A DNA stretch of 64,000 nucleotides, from positions 772,685-836,684 of the forward strand of contig MU001496.1 in NCBI GenBank assembly GCA_010093485.1, read 5' to 3'. Below, one piece after another: positions 44,556 through 55,500 of the stretch. The stretch is from Karstenula rhodostoma CBS 690.94 (taxonomy: Eukaryota; Ascomycota; Dothideomycetes; Pleosporales; Didymosphaeriaceae). The notes below the pieces were generated by a model. That model ran no database searches, was not told the origin of the DNA, and saw nothing but the letters and a program-made list of their open reading frames with translations. Position 1 is the first letter of the stretch; each line of letters starts with the position of its first letter. The position numbers and the translations under genes were made by a program.

Positions 44556-45313
44556 CTATCGACGCGTCTGCGCGTTTGTAGATAGAAATAATACGCAAGC
44601 CGCTACAATAGTTGTTGCCACCACTGTAAATACCGTTTGCGTCTTCCAACCCGCTTGCACCAATGCCGCTCGTCGACTATAGCTTGTCACGGTCTTGATA
44701 TAGTTTGCCAATCCAGAGACCAGACATGCTACCGATAAGATCCAGAAGATGACACCGAAAGGGAGCGAAATACTCCGTTCTGACCACAGATATTAGTGAG
44801 TTCATCCAGTTGATAGTGCCCGAGACGAAAGGTCACCCAAAGGTAGGGCCACAGATCAAAATAAAAGACACGTTCACTTCGCCGAAGGGGTTCGCACTTA
44901 CCAACAGCAGTAGGTTCTGATTTCAAATGGAAGTTCAAGATGATAGCCACTGCAACGATCGCCATGTAAACTGACAGTCTCAGCCACGACAAGAAAGCTA
45001 TGCGATTTGTTAGGGCCATCCCACGTCAATTCCACGGCTCAACACATACTCCTTTCATTCGCGGCATGGTCTCTTGCATCAGAGGCGTTATTCTCGAACA
45101 GAAGCACCCCAAGCCAGGGTCTTTCTATGAAAGCAGCTCCGTCATATTCATTGTCCCTGGTTAATTAGCTGCGCATTCGCATTGATGATGGCTTTGACCT
45201 TACTGGTGGACAAGGACAGGTTTCGGTGCCCAGAAGTTGTAGAAAGGCCGGAAAGGTTCATCTGTGATAGATTCATTTGTATCAAGCATGCGATCTAGCG
45301 GTCTAAAATCCAT
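44556..45313 (-). CDS. DUF202-domain membrane protein
   Basis: Small fungal membrane protein of the DUF202 type, the domain also seen in Vtc1. Exons are 45204-45313, 45050-45156, 44902-44997 and 44556-44779, giving 178 residues. A short soluble N-terminus (with FIERPWLGVLLFENNASDARDHAANERT) leads to three predicted membrane helices: SWLRLSVYMAIVAVAIILNF, LPFGVIFWILSVACLVSGL and TVFTVVATTIVAACVLFL. The NERTFLSWLR and FHLKSEP motifs are characteristic. All four exons are short, so no single frame shows the gene. An upstream GTG-led frame extends exon 1 to 45415, but ATG at 45313 is preferred. Function unknown; it is head to head with the CIA30 gene. Confidence 0.85.
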
Positions 45314-45522
45314 GGCCGAGTGTGCTTGGACTTGTACGTCAGACGTAGAGGGTACGGTTGTGGCTGCTAAAGTGGTGCAGATCGCGGATGAAGGAAGAGA
45401 GCGGGTCGGCCGCACGGACGCTCAATCGGGGAATTTGTGAGGTCACAAGTGTCACTGCACCCCGTCGGGGCTCCTGTTTAAACTCTCCAGTTCAATGACC
45501 CAACAGTATTGGATTGCCCAAT

Positions 45523-46425
45523 ATGATCAAGGACAAGGAGCACGTATTCTTTGGCGACGACAAGTAGGGGCAATATGTGGTCCTCCAGGTTTGTTGGTCA
45601 CGACGCTGACCAACCGCAGGTCATGGAAAGCCTCGGACTGGACCGCGAGTGACGATCGCGTTCGCAGCGGAAAATCGCAGTCGTACCTCGAGATCTCGGG
45701 GTCTACAGCACGCTTTCACGGGCACCTGGACATCAAGACACTTGGTGGAGCCGGCTTTGCAAGTCAACGCACGGTAGCCGAGGACGGTACCTGGGATGTT
45801 TCACACTACGACGGCATACTCCTCAACCTAGGAAAATCGGACGGCAAGCGCTACACATTCATCCTCAAAGATGAGTTGCTGCCACGAAATCCAGACAACG
45901 GACGCGAGCAGGCCACCATCTCCTGGGAATACGACTTCGTTGTTTCAGAGGATGCGGCGCAGGCGGAGAGTTCGTTCGTTTATATCCCGTGGAAAGAGTT
46001 GAAGCCAACGTACCGCGGCAAAGAGAAGAAGGGAGTCAAGGACTTTGACACGAAGAACGTCAAACGGTTTAGTCTCATGATGAGGAGGTATAGCTACCAA
46101 AAGAGGTGTCTTCGCTGACAGTCTTGATCGCTGACATGCAGAAGCTTCTTCGGAGATCAGCAAGGAGACTTCTCTCTTTCTGTGAAGTCGATCAAGGCTG
46201 TGTCGAGGCCCAAAGATCTGGAAAAGAGTCCTACTGAGGTGAGCATCAGTTATCGTACGAGTCCAGACTACTGCTAAACTTCCGCTACAGAGCGAGAGGA
46301 AGGCCACATTACGCGCACCGCTGCTGCTGTCCCTCCTTGCAACAACCATACTTGCTTACGGTCTGTGTGCGTACGTTTGCCCGTGGGTCATGAACACTCA
46401 CACCATGAAACATTGGGGATGGTGA
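45523..46425 (+). CDS. CIA30-domain protein with C-terminal membrane anchor
   Basis: Protein with the complex I intermediate-associated protein 30 domain (a galactose-binding-like fold). Exons are 45523-45563, 45620-46087, 46142-46238 and 46291-46425, giving 246 residues. The N-terminus reads MIKDKEHVFFGDDK, then SWKASDWTASDDRVRSGKSQS. Within the domain are GTWDVSHYDGILLNLGKSDGKRYTFILKDE and the terminal RFSLMMRRSFFGDQQGDFSLSVKSI. It lacks an obvious mitochondrial presequence and adds one hydrophobic helix (LLLSLLATTILAYGLCAYV) near the C-terminus, so it is probably a tail-anchored paralogue rather than the complex I assembly factor itself. A longer ATG at 45495 is out of frame with the domain. 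Confidence 0.87.
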
Positions 46426-46729
46426 TCATCAGGATCCATCAAACACCGTCAATGTGCTTTATCAGTGGTCGAATGAACAAGTATGAGGTGGATTGTATGT
46501 CTCCCAGGGTATGGCATGCACATGGCGAAAGCTGTGAAATGTTCTCGCCTACCCGGAGTCAACACTTCCAGAAGTGTCTTTGAATACAATTTGCTGCGTA
46601 CTTTGATGATAGAAGTCATGAAATCTGTCTATGGAACTTGATGGACCAAACAAGCAGATCCCGAGAAGCTCAACGAGAGAGATCCAAATCTAAGTAATGC
46701 TCGCCAAGTCAAATCGAATTACAGTATGT
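46426..46729. other. Convergent intergenic region
   Basis: A 304-bp tail-to-tail gap; nothing beyond the two 3' ends is seen. Confidence 0.6.
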
Positions 46730-47966
46730 TCAGTCCCAGTTCATCTGCTCCACCATGATTCGGATGTGACCCATCATTCTTAAACATAACGCTTGATCGC
46801 CCTTATTTCTGCACATGTTCTCAGCTCCAAACATCCTCGTCCGCTCCTCAGTGTGCATACTTGTGTCATGGTGCCACCTGTGTTGCCGGTTTTCCAACTC
46901 ATCAACCAGCCCAAGTAATGACGTCAGGTTGTGTCCTCCCCCTATGACCTCCGTTTTGAGCATTTGCTTTGCCAACCTTTTCCAGTCTTGGGCTTCAAGA
47001 TTGAGATCATAGCCCAAGGGACAATCCAGTGTGCCCGTGTGCAAGTGTCTGTTCTCAGTGGAATTGTCGCCAATGCGAAATGGTTTCTTCTCTTGGGTTT
47101 GCTCGAGTCGAACGGCCTCGGCATCGATTCCAGATAGCACTTTGTGGAAGCGCTCCGCGATTGCACTCAGCAAAGCATTCAAGGCTTGCATGTTTTGGAT
47201 GGCGCTGAACGCTTCAGTGGGACACTTGGTACAATTGATCATAGTGGATGCAGTTGTGAGAGCGGGTCGAATGCGAGGAATCACGGCAGGAAATGCGAAG
47301 TTGTTTATGGACTGAAGGTCGCTAAGTGCGAGGTAGTTAATGGAGAGACAGCTACACGGTCCGGTATCTAGCTGGCCAGGCGTGGAGTGGGCTTGCGAGT
47401 TGAGGCCTGAATCATTTGGTGGCGAGTCCCATAGCAACGGATCTATGGGATCCATACTATGACTGAGCCAGGTGTCAGATTTCGAACGGCAACATGGCTG
47501 GGTGGGACTCACCTGGACTCGTATGCGGACACTGGTCCAAAGCTCTCGATATACAATGGTGGTGCCAGACTACTTGGGAATGTGCCATTCATAGGTAGGC
47601 CTTCGTATCCAGGGAAGTCAGCGGTGAGATCGGTGTGGGAATCCAGACCGCTGTCTCCAAAAGGCGGCATGGTCAAGCCGTCGATGGTGGGGCTGGGCTC
47701 AGGCTGGCTTTCTTGAGCGTCTCTGGGTGGTACATCTTCTCGCCTTCGTTTCCTGGGCCGCCCCATTGGTTTTTGGAGAGAATAGACACATGCTATCTTT
47801 TCTCGCTCGCAGCGACTGCATGCGAGAAAAGCGTCGCCCGAGCATTTCAGCTTTCTCGTACCTGCACTGGCACTTTAGCCTGGGGTTGAAACAAACGGCA
47901 AGAGTTGTACCACTTACGGCACTCGTCACAAGCCGCGTGCAACTTTCCAGCTTGCATTTCCACCAT
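46730..47966 (-). CDS. Zn2Cys6 transcription factor, AflR-like
   Basis: Fungal binuclear zinc cluster regulator of 374 residues. Exons are 47918-47966, 47513-47861 and 46730-47456. The zinc cluster (residues 13-43) is split by intron 1: AACDEC, then RTRKLKCSG, AFLACSRCEREKIACVYS. It is followed by KPMGRPRKRRRED, a linker and DNA contact stretch much like that of AflR-type regulators. The C-terminal half (CPTEAFSAIQNMQ...HNLTSLLGLVDELENRQHRW) resembles the AflR C-terminal domain. Such proteins usually control secondary metabolite clusters, but no biosynthetic genes are seen nearby, so it may be an orphan or act elsewhere. The first exon was placed by cysteine spacing. Confidence 0.82.
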
Positions 47967-50086
47967 AACCTTTGTACTCTGTCGCGACAAACAAAGCCAA
48001 GGCTACGTAGGCAGGTATCCTGGCGTACGCGCAAAAGGCGGAGACAGTGAAGGCCTGTTAGATGACCACAGTAAAAGGAATACTGGGACAGAATGGTAGC
48101 AAGCAGCGGCGCGCGTCTCGCGTCTTTACCTTCATCAGCCCTACGGCTACGCCTCACGCGGCCTTATCTCACTGGTCAGCCACACCTCGCACAGACCACC
48201 TTCGCCAGCAGTGCTTGCGCGTCTAAGGGACTATTATAATAAGTAAAAAAGTTTAATTCTTTTAATACTATACTTTATTACTTCGCACACTTTTAAGGAA
48301 TTTAAAAGATAAATTTTTTTTATTAATAAAATACTAATAAAGGGCTAGAATATATAAAGAAGTTAGAATAATAAAAAGTTATATAGTTATTATAATAAAA
48401 GTAGAAAAACGCTCTCTTTTTTTTTTTTTTTAACTTTAAGATTAATTTTACACTAAAATAGCTATAATATTCCCTTAGACGCGCGCAGAGTCATTTGTGG
48501 CTAACCTAGTGGCCTATGCGCGGGTGATTGATGAGATAAACGCGGCCATGCATTCTACACCGATATGTCAGCAAGCTACCAACCGAGATGGCGCCGGAGC
48601 TACTGTGGCGCTTGGGCCCGCGATCGTTGTGACCCAAGTCAACTTGATTGTTCGGGCTGCCCACTCAAACGATGGCGGCTTCTACTAGCAGTATGTTCTC
48701 GATGGCGCTGCACAGACACAGCGCGCTCATCGAGGCTGCGGATTCCGCGGCCGGAGCTTACGGGTGCCTTGGGACGACACCATTCCAAGAACTGTCGAAT
48801 CATCACCCTTTTAATCCGAGAAGGGTAGTGCCGCTTATCGGCGTTATAGAAGAATGGTATGCGTATCATGCGAGTTGAAGAGTGTGATCGCGGGTAAGCT
48901 ATTGTGTTGTGATTGATTGCAGTGGTACCCTTCAACTTTATGGGACTTCCAAGAGAACTCGGAGATGGGGTCTACGACTATGTGATAGACTCTGAATACA
49001 TATTTTGAACTGAAAATGTATCGAGATGCTTAAACTGGACGTCGCGATCAAGTTGGGCTTAGGCGGAACACTAGGCGTTATCCCTTAGATTATAATATGT
49101 CGCTATTACGGGTTTCTAGACACATTGACTAAGAAGCTACGAAACACGTTTACCGCAACGGCGAGTTTAAGTTCAGAAACAGCAACACTCTGATCACCTT
49201 TGTTTGTTCACTTACAATGCTTTATTTTGTGTTACTTTTGGGCTCGCGCATGATCCGCGCGACCTGTTTGTCACGGCTTGTTGTTGCGCAGAAGGCGGGG
49301 ATGAGGATGATGTTCTGCGAACACGCGGAGTCGGCGCGCGGACGTGGAGATTCGCGTCGCCGAGGGGTCACGTGACCTCCTGGGTGCAGGTGGGCGGCAG
49401 GCGCAGCAAGTCGTGCTCAGTGTGCAGCAGCAAAAAGGGCGTCCGTTTGTGCCGTTTGCTGTGTACCACCGCCCTCTTTTGCCGTCGGCGTTGCGGTCGT
49501 TATTCCGCAGCGCGCACGCACGGGTTTCGCGGGTCGTAAGCAGGTCCGCAGCAGCAACAGCAGCTAGGGTGCGCCGGCGTCTGATTCGCGCCCTACTTGT
49601 CGAAGAGTTGATGCCTGATGTTGGCACGGCACGCTGGCTGGCTGGCTGGCGACGCTTTGTGCTGCCCGCTGCCTTGCCCTGCACCGCGCAACGGGCACTG
49701 GGCGAGAGAAGGCAGCGGTTGCGCCCTGTGGTTGCTGCTGGTGCTGCTGTTGCTGCGCTGCACGGGATTCTACTGTGCAGCTGCTCGCTGCGTCTCACGA
49801 TGACATGAGTCGGTCGCCGTCAGACGGCGCAACCACTAAGCCACTTCCGGCAAGGGCGCGGGCGCGGGCGCGGCGGACGGCGCTGGTTGGCTGCCTGCGG
49901 CGGGCGGTGCGAGACATCCATGCCGCAGCTCGCGTCTCTTGCGCGGCGGTGACTCATATCGTTAGCGCCGATAGTCGCTGGCTGGCGCACACAAAAAGAC
50001 CAGTGCCCCGCGTCAGGCACCCGTTTCTCTTCTTCCTCCCCATCCACCACCACTTCACACAATAACACCCACAGGCAACCAACATC
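47967..50086. other. 2.1-kb divergent intergenic region with an AT-rich TIR element
   Basis: Between the AflR-like gene and the bZIP gene. It contains the AT-rich element at 48217-48484, then ordinary sequence with no recognisable frame, then GC-rich DNA with CAG/CTG-type short runs (49550-49570, 49730-49760) that leads to the bZIP leader. Confidence 0.6.
48217..48484. mobile_element. AT-rich non-autonomous element with terminal inverted repeats
   Basis: A 268-bp island of about 80% A+T flanked by GC-rich DNA. Its first 22 bases (from 48217, GCGCGTCTAAGGGACTATTA and on) match the reverse complement of its end at 48484 with one mismatch. The outer GCGC on both sides is its own complement, so it may be a 4-bp target duplication or part of the repeat. 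No coding frame is present; a T15 run lies near the right side. The AT-richness may be intrinsic to the family or due to RIP. Confidence 0.7.
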
Positions 50087-50101
50087 ATGGCTGCCTCTTA
50101 G
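50087..50101 (+). promoter_or_regulatory. Upstream ORF 1 of the CPC1/GCN4 mRNA
   Basis: A four-codon frame (ATG GCT GCC TCT, stop TAG) in the presumed leader, 522 bases before the main start. Very short first uORFs of this type permit ribosomes to resume scanning in GCN4/cpc-1/cpcA control. Regulation is inferred from the arrangement. Confidence 0.72.
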
Positions 50102-50306
50102 CTCTGTTCCCAGCTCCCAGTCGACGCACAGCCGGCACCTTGGATTCCTCAATCATTCACCACCTCCCCACTCAACCCACAACCTCAGAGCCTTCCTTTT
50201 TGGAACCTCTGAACTACAGCCCCGCCCAGTGCAGCTCTAGTTCGCCGTCACCTTCCAACTCCCGGTTCGACTTTACGTCGTCCATCACGGCTTCTCACCA
50301 GTCAAC

Positions 50307-50471
50307 ATGGCTTCCCTCACCAGCTCCCCACGCCTCGCGGCAACCAACCAATACGTCCCATACCGACTTCGCCCCTCTACACAACGACTTCGTGCTCTAC
50401 GACCAGCCGGCTCCAGCCCCTCATCGGCCGCTTCGTGCTCCGAGCGCTCCGCAACCTGGGCCTCTGTTTAA
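50307..50471 (+). promoter_or_regulatory. Upstream ORF 2 of the CPC1/GCN4 mRNA
   Basis: A 54-codon frame starting CATGG and ending TAA. It is the only other ATG between uORF1 and the main start. Its stop lies 151 bases before the main ATG. In GCN4-type control a second uORF of this length blocks main ORF translation unless amino acids are scarce. Confidence 0.72.
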
Positions 50472-50622
50472 CGCAACCCCGCCCTTCTACGCAAACTCAG
50501 CGCCTACATCAACCTTAGCTTTTCCACAGCCCCAGTCACAACAACATCGCCCACCGGTCCCCTTGTTCAACAGTTCCATCAACAGCATTCCCCAGATCCA
50601 CCAGAACAGCAACGTCGCAGCC

Positions 50623-51405
50623 ATGGCAGGTAGGACTCACGCTGTTCTTGCGCACGAGAGGCTCAAGCTCACGCTCAGACCAGACTTGAACAGCAGCAAC
50701 TCGTTCGACTCTGGGGCCAGCCTCTTTGCTGGCCTCCAGCAGGATGTCTCTTGGGAGGCGCCCCCGAACGCTTTCACCGCCATCAACCCCCACTCGGTGT
50801 CGAGCTCTACGCGCACAGTGTCTCCCAAGGACATCTTTGCGGACCCGTTCCAGTCTGCGCCACCTTCTACGACCTTCACAAACATGACTTCCCCAGACAT
50901 TGACCAGTCGCCCTTCATCACCGACAGCTTCGAGACCTCGCCCATGTTCCAGGGCGACTCGTACATGCCCGCCGACAACTGGTTCTCTCTCTTCCCAGAG
51001 GAGGACAACAAGGGTGCCGCGCCAGCCGTTGCTGCTCCTCTGGTCGCTCCCGCTCTCGAGCGCACTGTCAGCAGCAACACGACCAAGTCCAGCGGCTCCA
51101 GCGTCAACTCTCCTATTGTCCTGTCTGCCAACTCTCACCGAAGGAAGTCATCTGTCAACGGCTCACCCGTCACGAATGCATCAATAACCAAGCCCCGTCG
51201 CCGGAAAGGGCCTCTTCCCACCATCATGGTGGATCCCCATGACAAGGTGGCCTTGAAGCGAGCTCGCAATACGCTTGCAGCTCGTGACTCGCGTCAACGG
51301 AAGTTCGACCACGTTAGCACTTTGGAAAAGCGCAATGCAGACCTCGAGGCGGAAGTGGAGAAGTGGAAGCAGATCGCCTATGCTCAGGGTTATTCCGGAT
51401 CATGA
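50623..51405 (+). CDS. cpc1: bZIP transcription factor CPC1/CpcA/GCN4
   Basis: Master activator of amino-acid biosynthesis in cross-pathway control. A single exon of 260 residues (relatives are about 245-280). The N-terminus MAGRTHAVLAHERLKLTLRPDL is followed by an acidic activation region (DNWFSLFPEED around residue 120) and a Ser/Thr-rich linker. The bZIP domain occupies the last 60 residues: basic region ALKRARNTLAARDSRQRKF and a leucine zipper that is cut short at the C-terminus, as in CPC1. ATG at 50623 is chosen because it has a good context and gives family length. The frame is open further upstream, to 50140, but without an ATG. Two uORFs precede it. Confidence 0.92.
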   Translation: MAGRTHAVLAHERLKLTLRPDLNSSNSFDSGASLFAGLQQDVSWEAPPNAFTAINPHSVSSSTRTVSPKDIFADPFQSAPPSTTFTNMTSPDIDQSPFITDSFETSPMFQGDSYMPADNWFSLFPEEDNKGAAPAVAAPLVAPALERTVSSNTTKSSGSSVNSPIVLSANSHRRKSSVNGSPVTNASITKPRRRKGPLPTIMVDPHDKVALKRARNTLAARDSRQRKFDHVSTLEKRNADLEAEVEKWKQIAYAQGYSGS

Positions 51406-52564
51406 ATCTTTGCGCACCCCCGGAGTCGGTCCGGATCAGTATCGGTGGTCCTGCGGAGCTGGTGAGGACAGCCTCCCCATCCCGACCTCGACCAAAAGTT
51501 TTCCTTTTTTCAGTCATGACTGGTGTCCAGCCCGTTGTCGTTGGCGGCGTGGCTACTGACCTTTTCTTTAATGTCTCTACTTGTTTTCTTCCGGCCGGAG
51601 CGTAGTCTCCCTTGGGTTGATCGACTCCTCCTGGTAACGGTTGCGGTGGTTTCTGTCGGCACATCGTCGACTGCGCGAGTGTTTACTGTCCTTTATTCCA
51701 GTACTTCAGTTGAAGAATGGCTGCCTTTCGGCTCAAGCCTTGTAGTCTTTCATAATATATTCGCTTTCAACCTATCATGACTCCGCTGCTGTGACTCCTG
51801 CTCCGAACCAAACCGCTTGTGTGACTGGTCTCATGGTGACTGTTTATGAGTGCTCCCAAGTCATACTTAGTTTACGTTTCTTTAACATTGCCCTCCACGT
51901 ATCGTTGCCTAGGTCTCGCGGGTCCTTGTCATAGCCTGCGTGACTCACCCATTTGCAACTGGTTTCCTTGGACTCATGTCATACCCGTGATGCCCACCCT
52001 TTCAGTATGCAGTCAGCTGCGGACAATACTATGCCTGCGTGTTTACATGTATGCTGGCCAAGCATCAGGGCAAGTGTACTGGCATAGTTAGGTAGTCCCA
52101 ACTCCAACAAGCACTTGTGATACTCTCGTTCCCGCCACGAACGTCCAGCCTCCTTCGCTTCTCATTGTCGCGCCTTCGGATGAGGGATATTGCTGCGGGT
52201 TGAATTTAGATGGAAGATTTGATGATGTTTGACTTCAAGTACGTCCTAAACCTGATGGTCGTAGACGTGAGCACGATTGCCTTGTCTGTAATCGAACGCG
52301 TAACGGCACGAGGTACGTTCACCACAATAGCTCGACTGCATCCACGCTGCACAGCAGGAGATCCGACCACATAACAAATAGATATTACGTTATGCTCCAG
52401 ACGCGCCCACTGCACTGTCCTTGTGATCGCCATCGCTGAATAGAACATGAGACGCGAAGATCAGGGTATCGGAATGCCGTTCCCATGCACTTCAGTATGC
52501 AAACAAGTGAGAAACTATAGACAAGAAGAGAAGACCCCGATGCAAACTCTGATGCATGCGGTAT
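51406..52564. other. Convergent intergenic region
   Basis: About 1.2 kb between the bZIP gene and the VPS9 protein gene, including a probably long bZIP 3' UTR. No gene or repeat was recognised. Confidence 0.6.
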
Positions 52565-55500
52565 TCAGTCCGCCTCAGGTCGAGGCGCCAGCAATTGTTC
52601 CCCTTCCTCGCTCGTCTCCGGTACGCCGTTTATATCGCCTTCTATTTCTAGTGGTGATGCGGGTGGAAGCAGGGGCTCATCTTCTGATGCGTCGACATCG
52701 CCATTGACCATACCCTGCTCGTGATTCGCAGCCAGCGCGCCGTCCACCTCATCTGTCACATCTTCAATGCTGCCTCTCCTCTCGAGCATTGCAGTATCGA
52801 GACTCATATCCGGATGTGACCCGTTCACTTCATCAACAGCTACACCATTGCTGTCTGCCTGGGATTTCGATGCACCAATTCCCAGCTCCCTCACAGCGCG
52901 CCTCATGCTCTCTAGCCTGGCTCGTTCAGTCACCACCATCTTACGTGCAAACTCCTTCAGTGCTCTCCTGCCCATGTCCACGCGGTTCTCCTGCCAACTG
53001 GCAAGTTCTTGCGCGACAATCTGTTGGGTATATCGCAATTCTTTACCCAAACCGGAGAGTTCTTCTGTGGCGCGCTCCATCTTTTCCTGCGCATCGCGTT
53101 GCATACGCGAACGAGCATCATCCAGCAGACCAAGAGGCCAGCGGTCAGATCGGCGCATGGAAAGAGAGTGACGATCGACGGCCTTTTGGGTTGCAGACAT
53201 GGAATTGATGAGCGTGGAGGGCCGGTTCAGAGCGGTGAGTATGGCGTTAATGGTACTAGCAATTGCGTGGACATTGTAGTAGAAACCAGCTAAGGGGCTC
53301 GCTTCACTCTGGGTCAGAGTCTTGGTGTACCGGTCCACAGCTCTCAAGTGGGGCTCCGGCAAGAATTTCAGAGTGTGAATAGCAGTGTTGGCTAATTTTG
53401 CTGCGTCAGCAAGATCTGTAGATGTTGTGCGCATTTTGTTCGTGCGACGTAGAACCGATTTCGATGCATGGTGTAGAGAGCGAACAGATTCACGGGCATG
53501 TTGCACGAATAGTTCCACTTCGCGAACATCGTAAACGGGAGTGAATTCCTCCCGAATTCGTTCAACAAGCAGCTCAGCTTTGCGAGAAGATCTTTCTGCG
53601 AGCATCGTTATATCGATGTCTGGGACGAGGAAGAACTCCCAGACCATTTCATGGGTTGCGAATGTGGGATGCTTCAGAAGGATCTTGAGAAATGCGTCAA
53701 GTCGAAGCTGTATATCCCGAAGGACAGAACGCGACGGCCGTGAGGGGATAAGAAATGGTGACGCAAGATTGTTGATGACCGGAAGCCAGGAAGCCGGATG
53801 TTCCTGGGCTAGCCATTTGGCCAAATTCTCGAAGTCGTGAAGGGACCGTCGACAGGTCGTAACGGTGATTGTGGCATTCGAATTGGGGGCGCCTGATTTG
53901 AGAACAAGTCGGATGCTTCCGTCTTCAACAAAGAATGATCTCACGACAGTGGTTGTGCGACCGTCAGGACCAGGTTCATTTGACAGCAAGACCATGTCGT
54001 CAATTCTGTTGCGCACTTCGTCGTCCTTGGCGAGCTCGACAGCGGTGAGCCCTCTGACGTCTTTGACAGACAGATCGACCCTTGGATCTTGGAACAGAAC
54101 GCGAACAAGTTCAGTGCGACCGTATTTGCTGGCCACCATGAGCGGCGTGAAATGCTTGTCGTTCGGAGCGTTCACGTCCGAATCGCACCGATACAGCAGC
54201 CTGATTGCGATCTGTGAATCTGCAACGATGTGCAGCAAGCTGTTGCCTTTGTTGTCAATGTGTTCATCTAAATGGAATGGCTGACCATCGTGTTGGGCTA
54301 GCGTAGCGGCATGGAGCGCTCTATCGATCATGTCACGATATTCATCGTGGTCGTAAGATCGACAAAGAGCAAACATGGGAGTCTGCCCGTTCTTGTCCTT
54401 CAGGCGCCAAGGTACCAGGTGGCCAATTCTGTCAATGAGCAGTGGCTGATTGAAGAGGTAGTGCGCCACACATCGGCCTTTGGAATCTTGTTTTGCCAGG
54501 TACGCTCGTAAGACGTCCTCCACTGGTCTTATCTTGAGAATCCAATCAAGGAGAACGTCGGTAGTCTTTGCGTTACCGCTCTGTACGGCCGCGCTGAGTA
54601 GGGTCGTGCCTTCGTTGTTGCAGTCATCAAGAATGAAATCAGGCGAGTAAAACTCGGACAGACCGAGCAAGTATTGCAGCGCCTTGTCTTGTCTATTTTC
54701 TACAGCCATCATCAAGACGGAATCGCCCTCTGAGCCCTGCGTCTTGGACAATTTCTCTATCGACGTATCGCCTTCAAGGCCCGTACCGCGGGAGCCTAGT
54801 GTAGTATGCGACCGGAAAGAGACTGCCGAGGAGCTAGACATGCTTCTTGTGTCCATTGAAACCCTCTTCTTAGGTTTTGGTCGATGGGGAAGCTCTGGTA
54901 TTGGAGGCGTTGGAGCTCGTTGAAAGGGAAATATATGAGCCAGAGGGCCATCCTCGTCTTTGTGTCGAAGTCGAGATAGTCTGCCGGGCCTGTACGAAAA
55001 TCCGGCGTCACCAAGGACTGTTGGTTCAGCTGACGCCAGAAGCTCTGATGCGCTTGGTGCGAACCTCACAGGTAGACCATTTTCGCGGATGTCTTCGTCC
55101 TCGTCCGAACCAGCCCAAGCGTCTTCGTGAAAAGACTTCTCAGGTTCAAGCACACCCTGTAGGGTTGCGAGGTCGCCCGTCCTGGTTGCTTGCCACAAAG
55201 TTCTGTTGCGCCGACTGGCTTTGCGCAACCCCCCTGAATCCCTGACTAGATAGGAGAGTACGGCCTCAAATGTGCTCAATGCATAACCCATCTCGCCACT
55301 CTCTACATCGTCTATGAAAATGAAATGCCGCATGTAAGACAGACGCGCTTGTAGGTTTTTTATCGGAGATCGTATAACAACGATAAGCAGAAGAGACACC
55401 AGCGTGTCTGCATTGATGGTGAGCAGGTGGTCGTTTTTTTCCGAGTCGGACTGGCCATTTGGAAGAGGTTTCGCAGTAGTCGAAGAAGCCTCAGGCATTG

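Noticed and set aside
48497..48688. A 63-residue frame next to the AT-rich element, considered as a transposase remnant
   Set aside because: No transposase motif or similarity to any family that I can recognise, and it lies outside the inverted ends.
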